Shown: positions 31,899-42,219, numbered from the stretch's first letter. The stretch is 64,000 nt of DNA from Microlunatus kandeliicorticis (GCF_014137855.1 NZ_JACGWT010000001.1:744001-808000), one strand, 5' to 3'. A program made the numbers and translations. Notes: generated by a model not told the origin, from the sequence alone.

Positions 31899-33293
31899 TC
31901 AGTCGTCGAGCATCACGACGGCGCCGCTCCGACGCGGGTCGGCCCCGCCGCCGAGCCGGCTGATCGCCGACACGCCGCCGAAGTAGGGGTCCCGGCCGTC
32001 GGCGACCAGCACCTCCTCGCCGTCGGCGGCCAGCCCGTGCAGCACGTCGGCGGCGAAGCCCGGCTCGAGCCGCACCCGGCCCTCCATCGCGTTGAGCCGG
32101 GGCGCGTCGATCGCGGACTGCGGGTCGGCGCCGGCGAGCATCCGGAGCACGGTCTGCACCAGTGCCGGGCGGATCCGGCTGCCACCGGCCGCCCCGGCCG
32201 CCAGCACCGGTGCGCCCGCGGCGTCGAGCACGACGAGCGGCGACATCATCGAGCCCATCCGCGCCCCGGGCGGCAGCGCGGAGCGGATCAGCTCGCCCTC
32301 GCCCATCATCGAGTTCAGGTGCACGCCGTACCCGGGCACCCAGACGGCCGAGCCGAGACCCAGGCTGGTGGTCATCGCACAGGCGTTGCCGTCGGCGTCG
32401 ACGGCGACCAGGTTGGTGGTCTCCGCGCGCCGCTCGGGCCCCCGGAGAGCGGCGACCAGCCCGCGCGCAGCGTCGGCGTCGAGCAGCGGGTCGGCCCCGA
32501 CCGCGGCCGCGGCCCGGGCCAGGGTGCCGAGGACGTCGTCGAGGTCGTCGCCGCGGGCGTGCACGGTGCCGGCGTACAGGTCGACGCTGCGGCCGGGGTG
32601 CTCCACCACCCGGTAGGCCTCGAGGTCGGTGTGGTCGAGCGCGCCGCCGTCGGCCACCGCGTCGACCAGCGCGTCGGCCAGTTCGCCCCGGTAGAGCGCC
32701 TCCGGGTCGCGGGCCAGCAGCTCGTAGGCCCGGTGCAGGTCGGGGTGGAACAGCGGGGCCCCGGCGGGCAGCGGGTGGCCCGCCTCGTCGCAGAACATCC
32801 GGGCCCCCTCGCCGACGCACATCGCCTGCGCGACCGCGGGCAGCAGCTTCGCGTGGGCGGCCGGGAACGGCGTGCCGAACGACGCCCGCCGGCCGGGTTC
32901 GACCACCTGCGGCCAGTCCAGCCGGCCCCACCGGCTCCAGACGTGGTGGGCGCCGGCGGTGTTCCCGGGCACCGCGACGGTCGGCGGCCCGACGTCGTAG
33001 GGCATGTCCTGGCCGACGAACCGCACCTCGATCGGCGTCCCGGGCCCGGGCGTCCGGCCGCCCAGCCCGGGCACCGCGACGAAGAAGTCGACGCAGGTCA
33101 CCGTGCCGTCGGCGGCGTCGTAGTAGGTGGCGAACCCGCCGCCGCTCAGCCCGTTGAAGATCGACTCGGCCGCGCAGCCGACCAGCATCGCGGCCACCGC
33201 CGCGTCCGCCGCCGACCCGCCGGCCCGGAGGATCTCGGCGCCGGCGGCCGCGGTGGCCGGGTGGCCGGCCGCCACCCCCGCTCGGATCCTCAC
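31899..33293 (-). CDS. Gamma-glutamyltransferase family protein
   Basis: This 464-residue Ntn-hydrolase is related to GGT and cephalosporin acylase. The catalytic threonine is expected in AETTNLVAVDADGNACAMTTSLG (about residue 290), where the chain would cleave itself into two subunits. NSMMGEGEL and GSMMSPLVVLDAAG are conserved. It has no signal peptide and is shorter than secreted GGTs (about 550-580 residues), so a cytosolic role in glutathione-like or gamma-glutamyl metabolism is possible. The GTG start follows TAGGGT by six bases. Confidence 0.82.
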   Translation of the reverse strand: MRIRAGVAAGHPATAAAGAEILRAGGSAADAAVAAMLVGCAAESIFNGLSGGGFATYYDAADGTVTCVDFFVAVPGLGGRTPGPGTPIEVRFVGQDMPYDVGPPTVAVPGNTAGAHHVWSRWGRLDWPQVVEPGRRASFGTPFPAAHAKLLPAVAQAMCVGEGARMFCDEAGHPLPAGAPLFHPDLHRAYELLARDPEALYRGELADALVDAVADGGALDHTDLEAYRVVEHPGRSVDLYAGTVHARGDDLDDVLGTLARAAAAVGADPLLDADAARGLVAALRGPERRAETTNLVAVDADGNACAMTTSLGLGSAVWVPGYGVHLNSMMGEGELIRSALPPGARMGSMMSPLVVLDAAGAPVLAAGAAGGSRIRPALVQTVLRMLAGADPQSAIDAPRLNAMEGRVRLEPGFAADVLHGLAADGEEVLVADGRDPYFGGVSAISRLGGGADPRRSGAVVMLDD

Positions 33294-33299
33294 CGGGAC

Positions 33300-33305
33300 A
33301 CCCTA
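33300..33305 (-). promoter_or_regulatory. Leaderless -10 box, GGT-family gene
   Basis: On the minus strand TAGGGT is followed by six bases and the GTG at 33293. Confidence 0.6.
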
Positions 33306-33380
33306 GGACCTGGCCGCGGGCGCCCACGGTGCCGCTCGGCCCGCGTCCCGGTCGTTGCGGGGGAGGGCGCGCCCACCTCG

Positions 33381-33392
33381 TGACAGCTGTCA
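33381..33392. promoter_or_regulatory. Palindrome upstream of the two-component operon
   Basis: TGACAGCTGTCA is a perfect 12-bp palindrome lying 24 bases before the -10 box of the sensor kinase gene. It is a candidate binding site for the cognate response regulator (autoregulation). Confidence 0.5.
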
Positions 33393-33416
33393 GGGCGAAC
33401 CGGAGCCCGGTGCCGC

Positions 33417-33422
33417 CAGACT
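33417..33422 (+). promoter_or_regulatory. Leaderless -10 box, sensor kinase
   Basis: CAGACT is followed by six bases and the GTG at 33429. It matches the local pattern except for C at its first position. Confidence 0.4.
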
Positions 33423-33428
33423 CGGCTC

Positions 33429-34793
33429 GTGTCCGCGCCCCTCGACTATCGTGAGCCGCGGCCGGGGCGCGACCCGGCCGACGGGGGGCCCGCGGTGCGT
33501 CGACGGTGGTCGCTGCTGAGGCTCGAACCGTTCGGCGAGTTCGAGGACCCGCACGCCGCTCCGCTGGCCAACCGCTGCGACGACGAGGGCGGGCCGGCTC
33601 CGGCCTGGACGCTGCGCCGGGCGGTGCAGAACCGGCTGGCCATGTTCGTCTTCGGGCTGGTCTTCATGGTCTTCCCGGCGATCACGTTCGCCCAGCTGGT
33701 GCACACCCCGGGCCGGATCGCCGTGGCCGTCGCGCAGATGGCGGCGCTGGTGGTGCTGTACGCCGGCACCTCGCTCGTCGCCGACCTCTCGCTGCGGGCC
33801 CGGTGCGCCTACCTGGGCGCCTTCGCCGCGGTGATGGCCAGCACCGCGTTCCTGATCGGCTTCTACTTCAGCGGGTTCGGCGTCTACTTCGCGATCATGA
33901 TCGCCAGCCTGGTGCCGTGGCGGGTCGCCCGCGGTCTGGTCGTGGTCTGGGGGGTCTGGCTCGCGCTGCTCGGTCTGATCACGGCGCAGTGGACGCCGGT
34001 GTTCATCGCCCTGATCGCGGTCGGGATCGGCTGGGCGGTCGGCACCGGGATGGAGCAGGGCCGGGTGGCCGCCAAGCTCCGCCAGGTCGAGCTGCGCGCC
34101 ACCGAGCTGGCGGTGGTCTCCGAACGCGAACGGATCGCCCGCGACCTGCACGACATCCTCGGGCACTCGCTCACCGCGGTGTCGATCAAGGCCGGGCTGG
34201 CCGGCCGGCTGGTCGGGATCGACGACGCCGGCGCCCGGGCCCAGATCGCCGACGTCGAGGCGATCGCGCGGCAGGCGCTGGCCGACGTCCGCTCCACCGC
34301 CTCGGCGATGCGGCAGGTGCGGCTGGCCACCGAGATCGCCAGTGCCCGGTCGGTGCTGCTCGCCGCCGGGATCACCGCCGAGGCGCCGTCGGCCCTCGAC
34401 CCGCTGCCCGAGTCGGTGAGCGAGCTGCTCGGCTACGCCGTCCGCGAGGCGGTGACCAACGTCGTCCGGCACAGCGGCGCCACCCGGTGCGTGATCACCG
34501 CCGGGCCGGGGACCGTCTGCCTGGCCGACGACGGGATCGGGCTGGGTCGGGTCCGGATGCGCGGTCGCAGCGACGGGTCCGGGCTCCGCGGCCTCGGCCA
34601 GCGGCTGGAAGCCGGCGGGGGCGAGCTGGTGCTCGAAGCGGGGCTGCCGCGCGACGGCGGCCACGGCTTGGCCGTCCGGGCCGTCGTCCCGCTCCAGCCG
34701 GTCCCCGAACCCGGCGGCGCACCGAGCGCGGTCGCCGTACCAATGCCCGAGCCGGCCGACCGCGCCGCCGAGCCGGCCCGCGGCGAGCGGTGA
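33429..34793 (+). CDS. Sensor histidine kinase (NarL/DesK-type)
   Basis: This 454-residue membrane kinase has a soluble N-terminus of about 60 residues, five or so membrane helices (about 65-215), a HisKA_3 dimerisation helix with the phosphorylated His241 (RIARDLHDILGHSL) and an ATPase domain with REAVTNVVRHS and DDGIGLG motifs (about 340-425). A proline/alanine-rich tail follows. The response regulator starts four bases after its stop. The layout resembles DesK-like kinases that sense from within the membrane. The signal is unknown. Confidence 0.88.
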   Translation: MSAPLDYREPRPGRDPADGGPAVRRRWSLLRLEPFGEFEDPHAAPLANRCDDEGGPAPAWTLRRAVQNRLAMFVFGLVFMVFPAITFAQLVHTPGRIAVAVAQMAALVVLYAGTSLVADLSLRARCAYLGAFAAVMASTAFLIGFYFSGFGVYFAIMIASLVPWRVARGLVVVWGVWLALLGLITAQWTPVFIALIAVGIGWAVGTGMEQGRVAAKLRQVELRATELAVVSERERIARDLHDILGHSLTAVSIKAGLAGRLVGIDDAGARAQIADVEAIARQALADVRSTASAMRQVRLATEIASARSVLLAAGITAEAPSALDPLPESVSELLGYAVREAVTNVVRHSGATRCVITAGPGTVCLADDGIGLGRVRMRGRSDGSGLRGLGQRLEAGGGELVLEAGLPRDGGHGLAVRAVVPLQPVPEPGGAPSAVAVPMPEPADRAAEPARGER

Positions 34794-34797
34794 CCCG

Positions 34798-35409
34798 GTG
34801 ATCTCGGTGCTGCTGGTCGACGACCAGGCGATGATCCGGCAGGCCTTCGCCGCGCTGCTCGGGCTGGAGCCCGACCTCGAGGTGGCCGGCCAGGCCGCCG
34901 ACGCCGAGACCGCGGTCCGGCTGGCCGCGGAGACCCGTCCCGACGTGGTGCTGATGGACGTCCAGCTCGGCGCCGGGGCCGACGGGATCGCCGCCACCAC
35001 GGAGATCCTGCGGATCCACCCGCCGGCCCGGGTGATCATCCTGACCACCTTCGGGCGGCCGGGCTACCTGCGCCGGGCGATGGAGTCGGGTGCGGTCGGC
35101 TACATGGTCAAGGACGCCCCTGCCGACCAGCTCGTCGAGGGCATCCGCCGGGTGCACCAGGGGCTGCGGGTGGTCGACCCGACGCTGGCCGCGGCCAGCC
35201 TGAGCATCGGACCCTCACCGCTGACCGAGCGGGAGACCGAGGTGCTCCGGGTCGCCGCCTCGGGCGGCTCGACCGCCGCGATCGCCGCCACCGTCTTTCT
35301 CTCCGAGGGGACGGTGCGCAACCACCTGTCCGCGGCGATGGGCAAGCTCGGGGCGACCTCGCGGGCCGAGGCGGTCCGGCTGGCCACCGAGAACGGCTGG
35401 CTGGGCTGA
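34798..35409 (+). CDS. LuxR/NarL-family response regulator
   Basis: This 203-residue regulator has a receiver domain with acidic residues Asp8/Asp9 and phospho-acceptor Asp54 (VVLMDVQL). A C-terminal LuxR helix-turn-helix spans about residues 138-200 (LTERETEVLRVAASGGSTAAIAATVFLSEGTVRNHLS). It pairs with the kinase directly upstream. The palindrome at 33381 is a candidate site for it. No target operon is obvious nearby. Confidence 0.9.
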   Translation: MISVLLVDDQAMIRQAFAALLGLEPDLEVAGQAADAETAVRLAAETRPDVVLMDVQLGAGADGIAATTEILRIHPPARVIILTTFGRPGYLRRAMESGAVGYMVKDAPADQLVEGIRRVHQGLRVVDPTLAAASLSIGPSPLTERETEVLRVAASGGSTAAIAATVFLSEGTVRNHLSAAMGKLGATSRAEAVRLATENGWLG

Positions 35410-35437
35410 GCGTGGGCCCGGGCCGCGCACGGTCGGG

Positions 35438-37180
35438 TCAGACCCGGGTCAGGCTGAGCAGCGAGACCGCCGGCAGCGGCAGCGCGACCGGGAGCACGAG
35501 GCGGCCGCCGGCGACCTCCACCGTCCGGTCGGGCTCGCAGGTCTCGAGCCCCTGCCGCGCACGGACGGCCTCGAGCTGTTCCTCGGTCGGGTCCTGCGGG
35601 CTGCCCAGGGCGCGCCAGACCGTGTGCGCGTTGCTGTGCCCGGCGTCGATCCGCTCGTGCCGCAGCCGGTACCGGCCGTCGGTCAGCCCGCTCACCACGA
35701 CCTCGACCGCGGCCGCGTCGTCGGTGGTCCGCCACTGGTCGTCGGTGTGCCGCCAGACCAGCACGCCGAGGGCGGCGGGGTCGCCGGCCGCCAGCACGTC
35801 GACCTCCTCGCGCATGCTCGACCCGTCGGCGGCGTCCCGGTCGAGCTCGGTCAGCGACCAGGCGGCGTCCGAGCCCGCTTCGAGCCGCGGTCCGCGCAGC
35901 CGGGCGAGCATCCGGTAGGCGTTGAGCAGCGGCTTCTCGATCCGGCCGGCGGTGAGGAACGACCGGGTGCCCTCGAAGAAGCGCTCGCCCTCGAAGTAGA
36001 AGCTCCACGAGGTGGCCCGGTCGATCCGGACCCGCTCGGTGGCGTTGAGGTCGAGCACCTTCTTCATCAGTTTCACCTGGAACACGGGGTAGTACTCGGT
36101 GTTCTGGAAGCCGTAGTTCGGGTTGTCGTAGCGGCCGAAGTGGGCCGGCACGGCCGCGTCGCACTCGTCGACCACCGCAGGCAGGTCGGCGTAGCGGGGG
36201 AACTCGGCGATCACCCGGTCCAGCGTCCGCAGGTCGTGCAGCATCTTGGTCGAGGACGGGCTGAGCCGTTCCGGTGGCGGGTCGTCGGCCGGCCGGTAGA
36301 GCCGGCTGGGGAACGCGCAGCCCTTGCTGTGGTAGCTGACGAAGTCGAGCGGGTCGCCGGTGCGGGAGGTGTGGGCGAGGAAGCGGCGCAGGAAGTCGGC
36401 CCCGCCGCTGGTCACCGCGGGCCCGCCGACCCGGGCCTCGGGCAGCTCGGCCCGGACCGCCGCCGCGGTCACCGAGTAGAGCGCGCAGAACTCCTCGACG
36501 CTGCCGCGCCAGTAGAAGATGTCGGGCTCGTTCCACAACTCCCACAGCCAGGCCGAGACCTCCTGCTCGCCGTAGCGGTCACGGCAGTGCGCGGCCAGGG
36601 CGCGGACCAGTCCGGCCCAGCGGTCGAGGTCGCGCGGGGGATAGGCCCAGGCGCCCGCCTCGTAGCTGGTGTAGACGGTCGGGCTCGGGGCCACCGTCAG
36701 CTCCGCGGCCCGGTCGGGCACCAGGTCGCGCGGGGTGAAGCCGAGCTCGACCAGCACGTGGTGGCCGGCCCCGACGATCGCGTCGTAGGCCTGGTCGACG
36801 ATGCCGAAGTCGTGACGCGGACGCCCGTCGGCGTCCTCGTGGTAGACGTTGCCCGAGCCCCAGTGCGGGATGCCGAAGCCGCTGCCCGAGCAGAACACGT
36901 AGTGCGGCCGCACCAGGAAGCCGTCGTCGGCCAGGTCGCCGAACGTCCGCAGCAACCGGCGCCCGGTCGGGGTGTAGGTCCAGTTGATCTCGTCGTAGCC
37001 GATCGACTCCCAGACTCGGTCGAGCGGTCCGGTCGGCCGGTCGGCCCGGACCTCGACCCGGGCGGCGGTGACGTGCGGCGCGGTGGGGTCGCTCGGGGCG
37101 GCCGGCGGGAACGCCGGACCGGTCGCGGGCGTTGCCGGTCCGGCTGTCGTCGTGGCGTGATCGGAGTCGAGCGTGGTCAT
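35438..37180 (-). CDS. GH39-family glycosidase (beta-xylosidase-like)
   Basis: This 580-residue retaining glycoside hydrolase of clan A resembles family 39. The acid/base glutamate is in [13 protein letters not shown], and the likely nucleophile is the glutamate in [14 protein letters not shown]-terminal beta-sandwich follows the barrel. There is no signal peptide; a low-complexity N-terminus of about 40 residues is rich in Thr, Pro and Ala. Xylo-oligosaccharides or other pentosides are likely substrates. It is convergent with the response regulator and divergent from the S10 operon. Confidence 0.82.
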   Translation of the reverse strand: MTTLDSDHATTTAGPATPATGPAFPPAAPSDPTAPHVTAARVEVRADRPTGPLDRVWESIGYDEINWTYTPTGRRLLRTFGDLADDGFLVRPHYVFCSGSGFGIPHWGSGNVYHEDADGRPRHDFGIVDQAYDAIVGAGHHVLVELGFTPRDLVPDRAAELTVAPSPTVYTSYEAGAWAYPPRDLDRWAGLVRALAAHCRDRYGEQEVSAWLWELWNEPDIFYWRGSVEEFCALYSVTAAAVRAELPEARVGGPAVTSGGADFLRRFLAHTSRTGDPLDFVSYHSKGCAFPSRLYRPADDPPPERLSPSSTKMLHDLRTLDRVIAEFPRYADLPAVVDECDAAVPAHFGRYDNPNYGFQNTEYYPVFQVKLMKKVLDLNATERVRIDRATSWSFYFEGERFFEGTRSFLTAGRIEKPLLNAYRMLARLRGPRLEAGSDAAWSLTELDRDAADGSSMREEVDVLAAGDPAALGVLVWRHTDDQWRTTDDAAAVEVVVSGLTDGRYRLRHERIDAGHSNAHTVWRALGSPQDPTEEQLEAVRARQGLETCEPDRTVEVAGGRLVLPVALPLPAVSLLSLTRV

Positions 37181-37235
37181 CCGCCGGGCACGTCCTCACG
37201 GTCGGGGCGCGGGAAGATCGGGTCGGCACCCGGAT

Positions 37236-37264
37236 TTGGCTTCCGGGGGCACGTCTGACAATAT
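37236..37264 (+). promoter_or_regulatory. S10 operon promoter
   Basis: TTGGCT (37236-37241) and CAATAT (37259-37264) are 17 bases apart, an acceptable housekeeping pair in the only AT-rich patch before rpsJ. A TTGACG just after it has no matching -10 box. Confidence 0.45.
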
Positions 37265-37270
37265 TGACGG

Positions 37271-37558
37271 GTTGCTCCGACGGGGTCGCCGGGGTGTGCC
37301 ATGTCTCCGAGGCGTCGAACGGCCGTGGGAACGGTCGGGACGACGGACGGGATGCGGGCCACCGGACCGCGAGACCCACAGTCCAGGGGCGGGAGTCAGA
37401 TCCCGCACCCGGGCATCCACCAGCAGGACCGAAGGCGGGCCCGAAGCCCGCTGCCAGCCTGTGCGGTCTGGAGTCGAGCGACACGCCCGACCTCGGGGGT
37501 CGGACGCAGGCAGGACAGCACGACAGACGGTGTTCGGACGGAAGAGAAGGACGGACGA
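37271..37558 (+). other. rpsJ 5' leader with hairpins
   Basis: This leader of about 290 bases has no gene. Hairpins include GCGGGA/TCCCGC (37389-37406), GCGGGC/GCCCGC (37435-37451) and CCGACC/GGTCGG (37487-37503). In other bacteria L4 binds the S10 leader to repress the operon; this leader is a candidate for such control. A GAAGAGAAGGA stretch gives the ribosome site. Confidence 0.5.
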
Positions 37559-37867
37559 GTGGCGGGACAGAAGATCCGCATCAGGCTCAAGGCCTACGAC
37601 CACGAGGTCATCGACAGCTCGGCGCGCAAGATCGTCGACACGGTGACCCGGACGGGTGCGCGAGTCGCCGGCCCGGTGCCGCTGCCGACCGAGAAGAACG
37701 TGTTCTGCGTGATCCGTTCGCCGCACAAGTACAAGGACAGCCGCGAGCACTTCGAGATGCGTACGCACAAGCGGCTGATCGACATCATCGACCCCACGCC
37801 GAAGACGGTCGACTCGCTGATGCGTCTCGACCTGCCGGCCGGTGTCGACATCGAGATCAAGCTCTGA
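37559..37867 (+). CDS. rpsJ: 30S ribosomal protein S10
   Basis: S10 (102 residues) is a 30S head protein that also joins transcription antitermination with NusB. It starts with GTG ([16 protein letters not shown]) and ends DIEIKL at the usual length. It opens the S10 operon after the long leader. Confidence 0.97.
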   Translation: MAGQKIRIRLKAYDHEVIDSSARKIVDTVTRTGARVAGPVPLPTEKNVFCVIRSPHKYKDSREHFEMRTHKRLIDIIDPTPKTVDSLMRLDLPAGVDIEIKL

Positions 37868-37875
37868 GGGATCGG

Positions 37876-38571
37876 ATGAGCAGCATCAAGAACAGGGCCA
37901 ACACCGCAGCCGACCGCAAGATCAAGGGCCTGCTCGGGACCAAGCTCGGGATGACCCAGCTCTGGGACGAGAACAACCGGGTGGTCCCGGTGACCGTCGT
38001 CCAGGCCGGGCCGTGCGTGGTCACCCAGGTCCGCACCCCGGCGACCGACGGGTACTCCGCGGTCCAGCTCGGGTTCGGCGCCATCAAGGCCAAGAAGGTC
38101 ACCGAGCCGGCCCGCGGGCACTTCGCCAAGGCCGACGTCACCCCGCGCAAGCACCTGGTCGAGATCCGCACCACCGACGCCGGTGAGTACACCGCCGGCC
38201 AGGAGGTCACCGCCGACATCTTCGAGGCGGCCGAGATCCTCGACGTCACCGGGGTCAGCAAGGGCAAGGGCACCGCGGGTGTCATGAAGCGGCACGGGTT
38301 CGGCGGTCTGCGCGCCAGCCACGGTGTCCACCGCAAGCACCGCTCGCCGGGCTCGATCGGTGGCTGCGCCACCCCGGGTCGCGTGTTCAAGGGCCTGCGG
38401 ATGGCCGGCCGGATGGGCGTCGAGCGCAAGACGGTGCAGAACCTCGCCGTGCACTCGGTCGACACCGAGCGCAACCTGATCCTGATCAAGGGCGCGATCC
38501 CCGGGGCCAAGGGTGGCCTGGTCGTGCTCCGCAGCGCTTCGAAGAAGCCGGTTCCCGGAGAGGACGCCTGA
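37876..38571 (+). CDS. rplC: 50S ribosomal protein L3
   Basis: L3 (231 residues) is an early assembly protein near the peptidyl transferase centre. It has [11 protein letters not shown] near residue 18 and the loop [23 protein letters not shown] with the glycine-rich finger. The ATG lies eight bases after rpsJ. The N-terminus is about 15 residues longer than in E. coli. Confidence 0.97.
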   Translation: MSSIKNRANTAADRKIKGLLGTKLGMTQLWDENNRVVPVTVVQAGPCVVTQVRTPATDGYSAVQLGFGAIKAKKVTEPARGHFAKADVTPRKHLVEIRTTDAGEYTAGQEVTADIFEAAEILDVTGVSKGKGTAGVMKRHGFGGLRASHGVHRKHRSPGSIGGCATPGRVFKGLRMAGRMGVERKTVQNLAVHSVDTERNLILIKGAIPGAKGGLVVLRSASKKPVPGEDA

Positions 38572-39491
38572 TGACCACCACCTCCAACGAGACCCGGACG
38601 GTCGACGTGCTCGACGCCCAGGGCGCCAAGTCCGGCAGCGCCGAGCTGCCCGCCGAGCTCTTCGACGTGACCGCGAACATCCCGCTGATCCACCAGGTCG
38701 TGACCGCGCAGCTCGCGGCCGCCCGGCAGGGGACGCACTCCACCAAGACCCGCGGCGACGTCCGCGGCGGTGGCACTAAGCCGTACCGGCAGAAGGGCAC
38801 CGGTCGCGCCCGGCAGGGCTCGATCCGCGCGCCGCACTACACCGGTGGTGGCATCGTCGGCGGCCCGCAGCCGCACGGCTACGCCCAGCGGACACCCAAG
38901 AAGATGATCGCCGCCGCGCTCCGCGGGGCGCTCAGCGACCGGGCCCGCGACGGCCGGGTGCGGGTGGTCAGCGAGCTCGTCGCCGGGGAGACCCCGTCGA
39001 CCAAGGCGGCGCTCGCCGCCCTGGGCGCGGTCACCACCGCGACCAAGCTGCTGGTGGTGCTGGCCCGCGACGAGGACGTGGCCTGGCTCAGCCTGCGCAA
39101 CGCCCCGACGGTGCACGTGCTGATCGCCGACCAGCTGAACGCCTACGACGTGCTCTGCGCCGACGAGGTCGTCTTCACCAGCGCGGCGCTGGAGGCCTTC
39201 GTCTCCGGCCGTGGCGCGAGCGGGGCGGCGACCGGGTCGACCGGGAGCGGCGCCAAGCCGAAGGCGATGCCGACGCTGGGCGCCGACGGCGGCTACCGCG
39301 GTGACGAGCCGCCGGCCGGGTTCGAGATCAAGGGCAACGAGGACTCGATGAAGTTCCACGCCCCGAGCTCGCCCTGGTACGGCTCGACCAAGGCCGAGGT
39401 GTGGTTCGACACCGCCGAGGCTGCCGAGGCCGCCGGCTTCACCAACGCCGAGCACGCGCACGACGACGAGAAGGGCGAGGACGACAAGTGA
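38571..39491 (+). CDS. rplD: 50S ribosomal protein L4 with C-terminal sunset-like extension
   Basis: The L4 core (about residues 8-213) lines the exit tunnel; its loop [19 protein letters not shown] is intact. The protein is 306 residues, about 90 longer than usual. After a Gly/Ser/Ala linker, residues about 250-291 read [13 protein letters not shown]...WY...[16 protein letters not shown], the pattern of the small sunset domain also found on other actinobacterial proteins. An acidic tail follows. Its start shares a base with the rplC stop, and its stop overlaps rplW. The extension keeps the local codon bias and is in frame, so it is real. Its function is unknown. Confidence 0.95.
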   Translation: MTTTSNETRTVDVLDAQGAKSGSAELPAELFDVTANIPLIHQVVTAQLAAARQGTHSTKTRGDVRGGGTKPYRQKGTGRARQGSIRAPHYTGGGIVGGPQPHGYAQRTPKKMIAAALRGALSDRARDGRVRVVSELVAGETPSTKAALAALGAVTTATKLLVVLARDEDVAWLSLRNAPTVHVLIADQLNAYDVLCADEVVFTSAALEAFVSGRGASGAATGSTGSGAKPKAMPTLGADGGYRGDEPPAGFEIKGNEDSMKFHAPSSPWYGSTKAEVWFDTAEAAEAAGFTNAEHAHDDEKGEDDK

Positions 39492-39787
39492 GCAACGCGC
39501 TGAAGATCCACGACCACCGCGACGTGCTGCTCGCCCCCGTGGTGAGCGAGAAGAGCTACAGCCTGCTCGACGAGAACAAGTACACGTTCCTCGTCGCGCC
39601 GCAGGCCAACAAGACCGAGATCAAGATCGCGGTGGAGACCGTGTTCAAGGTCAAGGTCACCGGTGTGAACACGATCAACCGCACGGGCAAGAAGCGCCGC
39701 ACCCGCTACGGGTTCGGCAAGCGCCCCGACACCAAGCGCGCGATCGTGACCGTGGCCGACGGCCAGAGCATCGACATCTTCTCCTGA
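39488..39787 (+). CDS. rplW: 50S ribosomal protein L23
   Basis: L23 (99 residues) sits at the tunnel exit and docks trigger factor and SRP. It begins with GTG inside the rplD stop (GTGA). The core [22 protein letters not shown] is standard. Confidence 0.96.
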   Translation: MSNALKIHDHRDVLLAPVVSEKSYSLLDENKYTFLVAPQANKTEIKIAVETVFKVKVTGVNTINRTGKKRRTRYGFGKRPDTKRAIVTVADGQSIDIFS

Positions 39788-39824
39788 GTCGACGCCGAGA
39801 GATCTGACAGAGGACTGACCTGAC

Positions 39825-40661
39825 ATGGCTATCCGTAAGTACAAGCCGACGTCGGCCGGACGTCGCGGCGGGAGCGTGGCCGACTTCGTCGAGCTGACCC
39901 GCTCGACCCCGGAGAAGTCGCTGCTCGTCCCGAGCCCGAAGACCGGCGGCCGCAACAACACCGGCCGGATCACCACCCGGCACATCGGTGGCGGTCACAA
40001 GCAGGCCTACCGGCTCATCGACTTCAAGCGCTACGACAAGGACGGCGTGCCGGCGAAGGTCGCGCACATCGAGTACGACCCGAACCGCACCGCGCGGATC
40101 GCGCTGCTGCACTTCGCCGACGGCGAGAAGCGCTACATCATCGCGCCGCTCGGCCTGCGCCAGGGCGCGGTCGTCGAGGCCGGCGAGGGCGCCGACATCA
40201 AGACCGGCAACAACCTGCCGCTGCGCAACATCCCGGTCGGCACCACCGTGCACGCGGTGGAGCTGCGCCCGGGCGGCGGCGCCAAGCTCGGCCGGTCCGC
40301 CGGCGCGAGCATCCAGCTGGTGGCCCGCGAGGGCAAGAACGCCACCCTCCGGATGCCGTCGGGCGAGATGCGGATGGTCGACGTCCGCTGCCGGGCCACC
40401 GTCGGCGAAGTCGGCAACGCCGAGCAGGCCAACATCAACTGGGGCAAGGCCGGCCGCAACCGCTGGAAGGGCAAGCGGCCCAGCGTCCGCGGTGTCGCGA
40501 TGAACCCGATCGACCACCCGCACGGTGGCGGTGAGGGCAAGACCTCCGGTGGTCGTCACCCGGTCAGCCCGTGGGGCAAGCCCGAGGGCCGCACCCGCAA
40601 CCCCAACAAGCCGAGCTCGCGGATGATCGTCCGTCGTCGCCGGACCGGCAAGAAGCGCTGA
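39825..40661 (+). CDS. rplB: 50S ribosomal protein L2
   Basis: L2 (278 residues) supports the peptidyl transferase centre and bridges the subunits. It begins [15 protein letters not shown], and the C-terminal [29 protein letters not shown] loop with the key histidine is conserved. Confidence 0.98.
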   Translation: MAIRKYKPTSAGRRGGSVADFVELTRSTPEKSLLVPSPKTGGRNNTGRITTRHIGGGHKQAYRLIDFKRYDKDGVPAKVAHIEYDPNRTARIALLHFADGEKRYIIAPLGLRQGAVVEAGEGADIKTGNNLPLRNIPVGTTVHAVELRPGGGAKLGRSAGASIQLVAREGKNATLRMPSGEMRMVDVRCRATVGEVGNAEQANINWGKAGRNRWKGKRPSVRGVAMNPIDHPHGGGEGKTSGGRHPVSPWGKPEGRTRNPNKPSSRMIVRRRRTGKKR

Positions 40662-40678
40662 GCAGGAAGTAACTGGAG

Positions 40679-40960
40679 ATGCCACGCAGTCTGAAGAAGG
40701 GTCCCTTCGTCGACGACCACCTGGCCAAGAAGGTCGAGGTGCAGAACGACAAGGGCACCAAGAACGTGATCAAGACCTGGTCGCGCCGCTCGATGATCGT
40801 GCCCGACATGATCGGTCACACCATCGCGGTGCACGACGGCCGCAAGCACGTGCCGGTCTTCATCACCGACTCGATGGTCGGTCACAAGCTCGGCGAGTTC
40901 GCCCCGACGCGGACCTTCCGGGGTCACGTCAAGGACGACCGCAAGTCGCGCCGGCGCTGA
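40679..40960 (+). CDS. rpsS: 30S ribosomal protein S19
   Basis: S19 (93 residues) is a 30S head protein next to S13. It has the usual start [15 protein letters not shown] and the [16 protein letters not shown] motif. A GGAAG site precedes the ATG. Confidence 0.98.
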   Translation: MPRSLKKGPFVDDHLAKKVEVQNDKGTKNVIKTWSRRSMIVPDMIGHTIAVHDGRKHVPVFITDSMVGHKLGEFAPTRTFRGHVKDDRKSRRR

Positions 40961-40979
40961 GGCAGAAGAGGGAGATCTG

Positions 40980-41381
40980 ATGAGCAACACCGACAAGGCA
41001 CGGCCGAGCCGGCGCTCCGCGCTGCTCGGGGACCGTCCCGGGTCGTACGCGATCGCCCGCGCGGTGCGGATGAGCCCGACCAAGGTGCGCCGGGTCGTCG
41101 ACCTGGTGCGCGGGATGGACGTCGCCGACGCGCTGACCACGCTGCAGTTCGCGCCGCAGGCCGCCTCCGAGCCGGTCTACAAGGTGCTGGCGAGCGCGGT
41201 GGCCAACGCCGAGAACACCGACAACCTCAAGCGCGACGACCTCTACGTCTCGCAGGCGTTCGTCGACGAGGGCATGACCATGCGGCGGATCCGGGCCCGG
41301 GCCAAGGGGAGCGCGAGCCGCATCCTCAAGCGCTCGAGCCACATCACCGTCGTCGTCGAGCCCCGCGATCAGGAGAACTGA
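40980..41381 (+). CDS. rplV: 50S ribosomal protein L22
   Basis: L22 (133 residues) lines the exit tunnel. The N-terminus is about 20 residues longer than in E. coli. [23 protein letters not shown] and the tunnel hairpin [20 protein letters not shown] are intact, with none of the deletions known from macrolide resistance. Confidence 0.97.
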   Translation: MSNTDKARPSRRSALLGDRPGSYAIARAVRMSPTKVRRVVDLVRGMDVADALTTLQFAPQAASEPVYKVLASAVANAENTDNLKRDDLYVSQAFVDEGMTMRRIRARAKGSASRILKRSSHITVVVEPRDQEN

Positions 41382-41384
41382 GCC

Positions 41385-42218
41385 ATGGGTCAGAAGATTC
41401 ATCCGTACGGCTTCCGGCTGGGCACCAGCACGGACCACAAGAGCCGCTGGTACGCCGACAAGCTCTACGGCTCCTACGTCGGCGAGGACGTCAAGATCCG
41501 CCGGCTGCTGACCAAGAGCCTCGAGCGGGCCGGCATCTCCAGCGTGGAGATCGAGCGGACCCGTGACCGGGTCCGGGTCGACATCTACACCGCCCGCCCG
41601 GGCATCGTCATCGGCCGCAACGGCGCCGAGGCGGAGCGCGTCCGCGGAGAGCTCGAGAAGCTCACCGGCAAGCAGGTCCAGCTCAACATCCTCGAGGTGA
41701 AGAGCCCGGAGACCGACGCGCAGTTGGTGGCCCAGGGCGTCGCCGAGCAGCTGGCCTCCCGGGTCCAGTTCCGCCGGGCGATGCGCAAGGCGCAGCAGAC
41801 CGCGATGCGGTCCGGCGCCAAGGGCATCCGGATCCAGTGCTCCGGTCGTCTCGGCGGCGCCGAGATGAGCCGCTCGGAGTTCTACCGCGAGGGCCAGGTG
41901 CCGCTGCACACGCTGCGCGCCGACGTCGACTACGGGTTCTTCGAGGCCCGGACCAGCTTCGGCCGGATCGGCGTCAAGGTCTGGATCTACAAGGGCGACG
42001 TGTCCGGCAGCCGGGCCGAGCGGGCCGCGCAGAAGGCCGCCCGCAACGCGGCCGGCGGGCGTGCCCGTCCGGGTCGCGGTCGCGGTGACCGCCCGACCCG
42101 CGGCGACCGCCCGGAGCGTGGTGGCCGTCGCCGCCAGGAGGGTGCCGAGACGCCGTCCGCCCCGTCCGAGGCGGCAGCGCCGGCCGAGGTGAACGAGACC
42201 AGTGGAGTGGGTGCCTGA
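41385..42218 (+). CDS. rpsC: 30S ribosomal protein S3
   Basis: S3 (277 residues) forms the mRNA entry site. The KH domain [18 protein letters not shown] is near residue 70. After about residue 210 a charged Arg/Gly-rich tail then an Ala/Pro/Glu-rich end extends it, as in many actinobacteria. The ATG follows rplV by three bases. Confidence 0.97.
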   Translation: MGQKIHPYGFRLGTSTDHKSRWYADKLYGSYVGEDVKIRRLLTKSLERAGISSVEIERTRDRVRVDIYTARPGIVIGRNGAEAERVRGELEKLTGKQVQLNILEVKSPETDAQLVAQGVAEQLASRVQFRRAMRKAQQTAMRSGAKGIRIQCSGRLGGAEMSRSEFYREGQVPLHTLRADVDYGFFEARTSFGRIGVKVWIYKGDVSGSRAERAAQKAARNAAGGRARPGRGRGDRPTRGDRPERGGRRRQEGAETPSAPSEAAAPAEVNETSGVGA

Positions 42219-42219
42219 C

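Noticed and set aside
39210-39491. Frameshift or gene fusion artefact at the end of rplD
   Set aside because: The tail is in frame, keeps GC-rich third positions and overlaps rplW by GTGA exactly as expected for an authentic end.
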